DNA of 59,755 nt from Clostridiaceae bacterium (GTDB lineage Bacteria; Bacillota; Clostridia; Acetivibrionales; DULL01), in NCBI GenBank assembly GCA_012840395.1, contig DULL01000029.1, forward strand, positions 1 through 59,755, read 5' to 3'. The notes beneath the pieces are model-generated. The model searched no databases. It saw nothing but the letters and a program-made list of their open reading frames with translations, and was not told the DNA's origin. A program made the translations under genes and the position numbers. Shown in pieces: positions 53,835 through 59,755 of the stretch. Every line of letters starts with the position of its first letter. The stretch's first letter is position 1.

Positions 53835-54111
53835 ATAAATAACAAGCCCCCTTTGTTAATATTCATATTACATAATATTGCCGGGAAACAGTTAGTGTTC
53901 CAGGGGGAAAAATAAAATGAGAAAATACAACTGTTTTGTTTATTAATTATGTGGTATAAATTAATTTATACTCAGTTATTGCTAATGGTGATAATTTGAG
54001 GTTTGCAGAATAATTATTATCTCTAAGAACCATGGTTTGAAGAACTATGATTTAAATTTCATTCTGGCAAAACTTACCTGTATTAAATACCTGCAGTGAA
54101 AGGAGGATTAT
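53835..54111. other. Divergent intergenic region
   Basis: 277 bases between the leftward small-gene cluster and rightward ccdA. Sigma-A-like boxes could be drawn but none is convincing. No hairpin or ORF seen. Confidence 0.35.
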
Positions 54112-54807
54112 GTGAGTTTTAATTCATATATTCTGGGATTTGTAGAGGGTATACTTACTTTTATTTCTCCATGTATATTACCCCTTCTGCCTGTATACTT
54201 TGTTTACCTGGCAGGTGAAAAAATAAAAGATGACGCATCTTCAAATGGATTTGAGTCCCGAAGACTAATAACTAACTCTATAGGATTTGTTATAGGATTT
54301 ACCATTGTTTTTGTGGTATTGGGCGCCGCAGCTACTTCTCTTGGCCATTTTCTGAAAGAAAATATAGATTTTTTCAGAAAATTGAGTGGCATTATAATGA
54401 TTATTTTTGGGCTTAATTTCTTGGGCATTATTAACCTTGGTTTTTTAAACAAGGATAGGAGAATAAATTACAAATTCAAGGAACTAAAGTTTATTAACTC
54501 AATAATTTTTGGAGCGGCTTTTGGTTTTGGGTGGACTCCCTGTGTAGGAGCATTTCTTGGGTCAGCATTATTAATTGCCGGGAATTCAGATACCATAGGA
54601 CAGGGGATTTTGTTACTTGTTATTTATTCGGCAGGTCTGGGTATTCCGTTCATTATATCTTCAATTATATTTGATAAAGCGAAAATTGCCTTTAAGCTTA
54701 TACAAAAGCATAATAGAATAATAAACCTGGTTTCGGGTACTGTATTAATAATTGCAGGCCTTCTGGTGTATTTTGACAAGTTAAAATATATAAGTATTAG
54801 TTTATAG
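54112..54807 (+). CDS. ccdA: CcdA/DsbD-type membrane thiol transporter
   Basis: A 231-residue, six-helix membrane protein that moves reducing power from the cytoplasm to extracytoplasmic thioredoxins. The two conserved cysteines are in F-I-S-P-C-I-L-P-L-L-P near residue 21 and G-F-G-W-T-P-C-V-G near residue 144. GTG start with AAAGGAGG upstream. It is followed after 14 bases by a TlpA gene, its natural acceptor. Confidence 0.92.
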   Translation: MSFNSYILGFVEGILTFISPCILPLLPVYFVYLAGEKIKDDASSNGFESRRLITNSIGFVIGFTIVFVVLGAAATSLGHFLKENIDFFRKLSGIIMIIFGLNFLGIINLGFLNKDRRINYKFKELKFINSIIFGAAFGFGWTPCVGAFLGSALLIAGNSDTIGQGILLLVIYSAGLGIPFIISSIIFDKAKIAFKLIQKHNRIINLVSGTVLIIAGLLVYFDKLKYISISL

Positions 54808-54821
54808 AAAGGAAGATATTA

Positions 54822-55493
54822 TTGAAAAGAAATGAAAATGTTATAATATGGATTATACTATTTATTGTTATTATGGCTGCAGCAACGTTGATTTATAACA
54901 AGATAAAGCCTGATGCTATAGAGAAGTTTCCGAACAGCCAGAAAGAAGACACTTTAGATAAAAAAGATAACTTATCAGATACTGATGAAAGTGATGAAGG
55001 AAATGCTGAAGAACCTGAAGATAATACTTCTGATTCTGAGAAAAATTCTACAAAAAAAGATGCTCCTTTGGCTCCTGATTTTACCATAGAAGATATGGAA
55101 GGAAACAAAGTTTCTTTATCAGATTTCAGAGGTAAATATGTTTTTATGAACTTCTGGGCTACCTGGTGTGGTTATTGTGTACAAGAAATGCCGGACCTGG
55201 ACAAAGCATATAAAGAAATGGAAAAAGAAGGAGATGCTGTTATTATTGCTGTAAATGTTCAGGAAGAATTGGAAACGGTTAAAAAATTTATAGAAGAGGG
55301 AAATTTATCCATGCCTGTACTTATGGATTATAAAGGGGAGGCAAGCAGGCTATATGGAATACATGTAAGTGGTATTCCTGTTACCTATGTTATAGACAGA
55401 GAAGGTGCCCTATATGGGAGAATAATTGGAGCTACAGACTATGATACTATTATGGGAGTTCTGGAAGAAATAATGAAAGAATCAGAAAAGTAA
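54822..55493 (+). CDS. TlpA/ResA-like membrane-anchored thioredoxin
   Basis: A 223-residue protein from a TTG start. One N-terminal transmembrane anchor (about 8-24), a 55-residue Asp/Glu/Ser-rich linker, and a thioredoxin fold from about 82 with W-C-G-Y-C (115-119) as the redox pair and the cis-Pro in G-I-P-V-T. It reduces disulfides outside the cell; ResA-like proteins serve spore cortex and cytochrome maturation in Bacillus. Receives electrons from CcdA encoded upstream. Confidence 0.9.
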   Translation: MKRNENVIIWIILFIVIMAAATLIYNKIKPDAIEKFPNSQKEDTLDKKDNLSDTDESDEGNAEEPEDNTSDSEKNSTKKDAPLAPDFTIEDMEGNKVSLSDFRGKYVFMNFWATWCGYCVQEMPDLDKAYKEMEKEGDAVIIAVNVQEELETVKKFIEEGNLSMPVLMDYKGEASRLYGIHVSGIPVTYVIDREGALYGRIIGATDYDTIMGVLEEIMKESEK

Positions 55494-55507
55494 AGGAGTT
55501 GTAGATC

Positions 55508-56380
55508 ATGTATGATATAATAATAATCGGAAGAGGACCTGCAGGTTTATCTGCAGCTTTATATACTGTAAGGGCAAACCTAAAAACTCTGGTTATCGGG
55601 AAGGGCAACAGTGCGTTGAAAAAAGCGGATAAAATAGAAAATTATTTTGGATTTTCTGAACCTGTCAGCGGAGAAATGTTGCTCCGTGAAGGTGAAAAAC
55701 AAGTATTGAGACTTGGAACGGAAATAATTGAAGATGAAGTTGTATCTATTGAGCAGGACCAGAATTTTCATATACACACGCCCAACGGGAAATATGAGGC
55801 AAAAGCAGTACTGCTGGCAACAGGGCAGACACAGAAAAAAGTCAAAATAGGTAATCTGGATGATTTTGTCGGAAAGGGAGTAAGTTACTGCACAACTTGT
55901 GACGGCTTCTTCTATAGAGGACGCAAAGTTGGAATATTAGGGTTTAAAGATTATGCAATACATGAGGCTATGGAAATGGAGGTGTTTACTAAGGACATCA
56001 TCATTTATACTAATGGCGCCAGTCTTGACATATCCGATAGTTTTAGAGAAAAGGTTACAAGATTTAAGTTTAACTTTAATAAAATAGCAAAGTTAGAAGG
56101 AAATGATTTCCTTCGCAAGATAGTGTTTGAGGATGGTACAAGTGAGGAGATAGACGGGCTTTTTGTTGCCTATGACAGTGCTTCCAGTATTGATTTTGCA
56201 AGAAAGCTGGGGATAATGACCGAAGGAAATTCTATTTCTGTAGATAGAAATCAACAGACCAATATACCTGGCATTTTTGCCGCGGGAGATTGTACAGGAG
56301 GATTGAAACAGATAGCAACAGCAGTCGGAGAAGGTGCTTTGGCTGCAAGAAGAATAATAGAATATGTGAGAAGTTTATGA
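55508..56380 (+). CDS. Thioredoxin-reductase-like flavoprotein without NADPH motifs
   Basis: A 290-residue FAD disulfide reductase. FAD motif I-G-R-G-P-A-G (7-13) and the C-terminal F-A-A-G-D-C-T-G-G are intact, and the redox pair is C-T-T-C (128-131). The pyridine-nucleotide site usually reads G-G-G-D-S-A and H-R-R-D; here the equivalents are G-I-L-G-F-K-D-Y-A and I-Y-T-N-G, so NADPH binding is doubtful. Clostridial ferredoxin-dependent flavin thioredoxin reductases (FFTR) are known to lack these motifs. With ccdA and tlpA upstream, it may feed that export path. Confidence 0.85.
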   Translation: MYDIIIIGRGPAGLSAALYTVRANLKTLVIGKGNSALKKADKIENYFGFSEPVSGEMLLREGEKQVLRLGTEIIEDEVVSIEQDQNFHIHTPNGKYEAKAVLLATGQTQKKVKIGNLDDFVGKGVSYCTTCDGFFYRGRKVGILGFKDYAIHEAMEMEVFTKDIIIYTNGASLDISDSFREKVTRFKFNFNKIAKLEGNDFLRKIVFEDGTSEEIDGLFVAYDSASSIDFARKLGIMTEGNSISVDRNQQTNIPGIFAAGDCTGGLKQIATAVGEGALAARRIIEYVRSL

Positions 56381-56394
56381 ATGGAGGGTTTATC

Positions 56395-57069
56395 ATGGAG
56401 GTTAACAAAATTTTAAGTATGGTGGACCATACAATACTTAAAAATACAGCCACCTGGGAAGACATAAAGCAGGCATGTGATGATGGCATAAGATATGGAG
56501 TTGCCTGTGTTTGTGTTCCCAATTGTTATGTGGCTAATGCAAAGAAATATGTAGGGGACAGGGTTAACATTGGTTCTGTAACCGGGTTCCCCTATGGATA
56601 TAATACTACAGAGGCAAAAATATTTGAGGCAAAGAAAGCAATAGAAGATGGCGCAGATGAAATTGATATGGTTCTAAATATTGGATGGCTTAAGTCTGGA
56701 AATTTTCAGGCAGTAGAAGATGAAATTAAAGCAATAAAAGAAGCAGTTGGAAACAAAACTCTGAAAGTAATAATAGAAACAGGTGTCCTGACAGAAGAGG
56801 AAAAAATCGCCGCCTGTAAAATAGTTACAAATGCAGGTGCTGATTTCATTAAAACTTCAACGGGTTTTACCGTGGGGGGAGCTACCAGGGAAGATGTTAA
56901 GCTATTTGCTGAAAATGTAGGTAAAGGTGTAAGAATAAAAGCAGCAGGCGGGATAAAAACCTTAGAAGCTGCAGAAGATTTTATTAATCTTGGTGCAACC
57001 AGATTAGGAACCAGTACACTGATAAAAAACATAAAAGGCCAGAAGATTGAAGGCAGTGAGACTTATTAA
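56395..57069 (+). CDS. deoC: Deoxyribose-phosphate aldolase
   Basis: Cytoplasmic aldolase splitting 2-deoxyribose-5-phosphate to acetaldehyde and glyceraldehyde-3-phosphate. From ATG 56395 (GGAGGG six bases upstream) the length is 224. The Schiff-base lysine is in F-I-K-T-S-T-G-F near residue 153, and the second lysine in I-K-A-A-G-G-I near 182. First of a deo nucleoside-salvage set with pdp and deoB. Confidence 0.95.
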   Translation: MEVNKILSMVDHTILKNTATWEDIKQACDDGIRYGVACVCVPNCYVANAKKYVGDRVNIGSVTGFPYGYNTTEAKIFEAKKAIEDGADEIDMVLNIGWLKSGNFQAVEDEIKAIKEAVGNKTLKVIIETGVLTEEEKIAACKIVTNAGADFIKTSTGFTVGGATREDVKLFAENVGKGVRIKAAGGIKTLEAAEDFINLGATRLGTSTLIKNIKGQKIEGSETY

Positions 57070-57095
57070 GTTGTTTACGTCGAGGTGCAGGATTT

Positions 57096-58418
57096 ATGAG
57101 GATGTATGATATCATTATCAAAAAAAGAAACGGTGGAAGCCTGACAGAGGAAGAAATCCGTTTCTTTGTTGATGGATATACCAATGGTAGAATACCAGAT
57201 TATCAGATATCTGCCTTATTGATGGCAATATTTTTTAGAGGTATGAACAGCCAGGAAACTTCCCTGTTAACCAAATCTATGGCAGAGTCAGGCAGTATGG
57301 TGGATTTATCCTCCATTCCCGGCATAAAGGTTGATAAACACAGTACGGGAGGAGTAGGAGATAAAACAACCATGGTAGTTTGCCCTATTGTTGCTTCCTG
57401 CGGAGTTCCGGTAGCAAAAATGTCCGGACACGGTTTAGGACATACGGGGGGTACTTTGGACAAACTTGAATCAATTCCAAACTTTACAACATCAATCCCT
57501 ATTGAGCAGTTTATAAAAATTGTTAAAGAAATAGGATTGAGCGTTATAGGCCAAACAACTAATCTTGCACCTGCAGATAAAAAGTTATATGCGCTAAGGG
57601 ATGTAACCGGAACTGTAGACAATATTTCTCTAATTGCAGCAAGTATTATGAGTAAGAAGATTGCTGCCGGTGCGGATGCTATTTTACTGGATGTTAAAAC
57701 AGGCAGCGGAGCCTTTATGAAAACAATTGAAGATTCCATAAAACTTGCGCAGGAAATGGTATCAATAGGTGAACATGTGGGCAGAAAAACTGTGGCTTTA
57801 ATCACCAACATGGATAGACCCCTTGGAAATGCAATAGGCAACTCCCTGGAAGTAATTGAAGCCGTAGAAACTTTAAAAGGTAAAGGACCTGGTGATTTTG
57901 AAGAGGTATGTCTTAACCTGTCTGCCAACATGCTATATCTAGCGCAAAAAAGCAGTCTGGAAGATTGCATGCAGTTAGCCAGAGATGCTCTGAGGCAAGG
58001 GAGGGCGCTGGCTAAGTTCAGAGAAATGGTTATTTATCAGAAAGGTGATGTATCTGTTATAGATAATACCTCTCTTTTCCCAAAAGCTCCTATAGAACAC
58101 CAGATTAAAGCGGAAAAGGATGGATGGATTGCCACAATGGATACCGAGCGGTGGGGCTTGGCTTCTGTTGTACTTGGAGCAGGCAGGGAAAGAAAAGATG
58201 ATGAAATTGACCATAGCGCAGGAATTATTATAAATGCCAAATTAGGGGATAATGTTAGAAAAGGGCAGACTATTGCCACTTTATATACTTCAAGGGAACA
58301 TACTGTTAAGATTGCGGAGGATATATTAAAAGGGTCATTTTCTATTAGCCCGGTACCTGTACAAATTGCTCCGCTAATACATGCAAGGGTTACTATAGAT
58401 GGAATAGAAAGATACTAA
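57096..58418 (+). CDS. pdp: Pyrimidine-nucleoside phosphorylase
   Basis: A 440-residue enzyme that phosphorolyses thymidine, uridine or deoxyuridine to base and (deoxy)ribose-1-phosphate. The family signature S-G-R-G-L-type region appears as M-S-G-H-G-L-G-H-T-G-G-T-L-D-K-L-E, with K-H-S-T-G-G-V-G-D-K-T before it. ATG at 57102 is an alternative start. Uracil-type versus thymidine-specific (DeoA) cannot be told by eye; the broader PDP is usual in Firmicutes. Confidence 0.94.
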   Translation: MRMYDIIIKKRNGGSLTEEEIRFFVDGYTNGRIPDYQISALLMAIFFRGMNSQETSLLTKSMAESGSMVDLSSIPGIKVDKHSTGGVGDKTTMVVCPIVASCGVPVAKMSGHGLGHTGGTLDKLESIPNFTTSIPIEQFIKIVKEIGLSVIGQTTNLAPADKKLYALRDVTGTVDNISLIAASIMSKKIAAGADAILLDVKTGSGAFMKTIEDSIKLAQEMVSIGEHVGRKTVALITNMDRPLGNAIGNSLEVIEAVETLKGKGPGDFEEVCLNLSANMLYLAQKSSLEDCMQLARDALRQGRALAKFREMVIYQKGDVSVIDNTSLFPKAPIEHQIKAEKDGWIATMDTERWGLASVVLGAGRERKDDEIDHSAGIIINAKLGDNVRKGQTIATLYTSREHTVKIAEDILKGSFSISPVPVQIAPLIHARVTIDGIERY

Positions 58419-58439
58419 ATCTGGGCCGAGGTGACATGA

Positions 58440-59612
58440 GTGAATAAAAGAGTTATTTTAGTTGTACTTGACAGCGTAGGGATGGGAGAACTTCCGGATG
58501 CCTCTGAATATGGGGATGAGGGAAGTAATACACTAAGAACTTTATGGAGAAGCGGACAGTTGAATGTACCTAACCTTACCCAGATGGGCTTATTCAACAT
58601 TGAAGGAAATGAATATGCAGAAGGTGTTGAGAAGCCAACTGGTTCATTTGCCCGGCTTGCAGAAATATCAAAAGGCAAGGATACAACAACCGGCCATTGG
58701 GAGATTGCAGGACTGATATCTGAGAGGCCTTTTCCTACATATCCAGATGGTTTTCCTAAAGAAATAATAGATGCTTTTGAAAAGGCTACAGGTAAAAAAG
58801 TACTGTGCAATAAACCTTATTCCGGAACAGAGGTAATAGATGATTATGGAGAAGAACATTTAAGAACCGGAGCACTTATAGTATACACTTCTGCAGACAG
58901 TGTATTTCAGGTTGCCGCGAATGAAGAAGTGGTACCTGTGGAAGAGTTGTACAGATACTGCAGGATTGCAAGAGATTTACTCAAGGGTGAACATGCCGTA
59001 GCCCGTGTTATTGCAAGACCTTTTATAGGAAGCAAAAAAGGCGGGTTTATCCGTACACCCAACAGACATGATTTTTCTCTTGAGCCCCAGGGTGAAACTA
59101 TATTGGATATTCTTACAGAAGAAGGTATTAATACTGTAGGGGTAGGGAAAATATATGATATTTTCGCAGGCAGAGGAGTACAAAAAAGTATTAAAATGTC
59201 GGACAATGTTGATGGCATGAACAAAACAATTAAATTAGTTCAAGAGAGAGAACAAGGATTTATTTTTGTAAATCTTGTGGATTTTGATATGAAATATGGT
59301 CACAGAAATAATATTGCCGGATACACTGAAGCTCTTAACACTTTTGACATGCAGTTAAAGGATCTTCTTGAATCAATGCAAAGCGAGGATATCCTGATTA
59401 TCACGGCTGATCATGGCTGTGATCCGGGCACTCCCAGCACTGATCATTCAAGGGAATATGTTCCCATGCTCATATACGGGGAGAGTATAAAACGGGGTGT
59501 TGACCTTGGAACAAGGCCAACTTTCAGCGATATTGCCGCCACTGTTGCAGAAATCTTTAAGGTGAAACCTCCCGCTTCAGGAGAAAGTTTTTATAGTTTA
59601 GTGAAAATTTGA
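58440..59612 (+). CDS. deoB: Phosphopentomutase
   Basis: Alkaline-phosphatase-superfamily enzyme converting (deoxy)ribose-1-phosphate to the 5-phosphate, joining pdp to deoC. Length 390. Metal site D-S-V-G-M-G-E-L-P-D-A at residues 10-20, the T-T-T-G-H-W phosphoryl-Thr stretch near 80, and the D-H-G-C-D-P / H-S-R-E metal ligands near the C terminus are intact. GTG start with GAGGTGAC upstream. No hairpin terminator follows. Confidence 0.96.
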   Translation: MNKRVILVVLDSVGMGELPDASEYGDEGSNTLRTLWRSGQLNVPNLTQMGLFNIEGNEYAEGVEKPTGSFARLAEISKGKDTTTGHWEIAGLISERPFPTYPDGFPKEIIDAFEKATGKKVLCNKPYSGTEVIDDYGEEHLRTGALIVYTSADSVFQVAANEEVVPVEELYRYCRIARDLLKGEHAVARVIARPFIGSKKGGFIRTPNRHDFSLEPQGETILDILTEEGINTVGVGKIYDIFAGRGVQKSIKMSDNVDGMNKTIKLVQEREQGFIFVNLVDFDMKYGHRNNIAGYTEALNTFDMQLKDLLESMQSEDILIITADHGCDPGTPSTDHSREYVPMLIYGESIKRGVDLGTRPTFSDIAATVAEIFKVKPPASGESFYSLVKI

Positions 59613-59629
59613 TAGCTTGTATTTGACCT

Positions 59630-59700
59630 TGTCAATAACTTTTGAAAATGTCACCTAAAAAGACTAAAAAAACGAGTTAATTATCTTGTGAAAATGTCAC
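59630..59700. repeat. Direct repeats at the window edge, possible IS end
   Basis: TGAAAATGTCAC occurs at 59643-59654 and 59689-59700, 46 bases apart, each followed by a C/TTAAAAA tail, with TGTCAATAAC at 59630. Iterated motifs of this kind near a TG-starting terminus recall IS21-type element ends. The rest lies outside the window. Confidence 0.35.
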
Positions 59701-59755
59701 TTAAAAATAAAAAAAGTGGTGTTGGAATCTGTAAAATGAAAAAGCATTATTGAGT

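Overview
The window is chromosomal DNA from an AT-rich, endospore-forming anaerobic Clostridia member. The basis is low GC, AGGAGG-type ribosome binding sites, frequent TTG/GTG starts, an alpha/beta-type SASP gene, a YhcN/YlaJ-type spore lipoprotein and a B12-dependent glutamate fermentation operon. Placement near the Ruminiclostridium/Acetivibrio relatives is an inference from gene style only. No rRNA, CRISPR array, prophage or complete transposase gene was seen.

Layout. 1-5.4 kb: leftward arginine operon argC-argB-argD-argF plus a GNAT gene, with an ARG-box-like site upstream of argC; argJ is absent. 5.6-7.9 kb: an orphan sugar-ABC ATPase (MsmX/UgpC type) and a CdaR/PucR-type regulator. 8-12.1 kb: ftsE-ftsX-M23 hydrolase-S41 protease, a division/cell-wall module. 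12.2-15.1 kb: SASP, methyltransferase, cold shock protein, Hsp33, tRNA-Val. 15.2-24.0 kb: a GntR regulator with two operator palindromes in its own promoter, then mutS-mutL-mutE, methylaspartate ammonia-lyase, an AtuA-family protein, a DUF4387 protein and a P-loop protein fused to a degenerate AlaRS/AlaX-type editing domain. 24.1-26.3 kb: tRNA-Asp, tRNA-Phe, tRNA-Gly, a DMT transporter, ThpR, tRNA-Cys. 26.4-30.4 kb: leftward aminotransferase, M20 amidohydrolase and OFA-type MFS transporter. 31-38.8 kb: chemoreceptor-like protein, sulfur amino acid genes (patB, metB/C type, Rrf2 regulator, cysK) and a PAS-GGDEF protein. 39-45.7 kb: small membrane protein, second DMT transporter, spore lipoprotein, amidohydrolase, tsaE-tsaB-rimI, VanW protein. 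45.9-50.8 kb: Crh-like HPr, uvrC, SH3-CAP protein, and a c-di-AMP (ydaO-type) riboswitch before a peptidoglycan-binding protein. 51-53.8 kb: a membrane protein and five small leftward genes of unknown, possibly sporulation, role. 54.1-59.6 kb: ccdA-tlpA-flavin disulfide reductase, then deoC-pdp-deoB.

The most unusual parts are: (i) the glutamate mutase operon, where AtuA/DUF4387 stand where mesaconase and citramalate lyase would be expected, followed by a NTPase/tRNA-editing-like fusion; (ii) the small-gene cluster at 51.8-53.8 kb with a shared acidic-hydrophobic motif; (iii) a thioredoxin-reductase-like flavoprotein without recognisable NADPH motifs; (iv) three families of dispersed palindromic repeats.

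All functions are read from sequence features and remembered family motifs. No database search or folding program was run.
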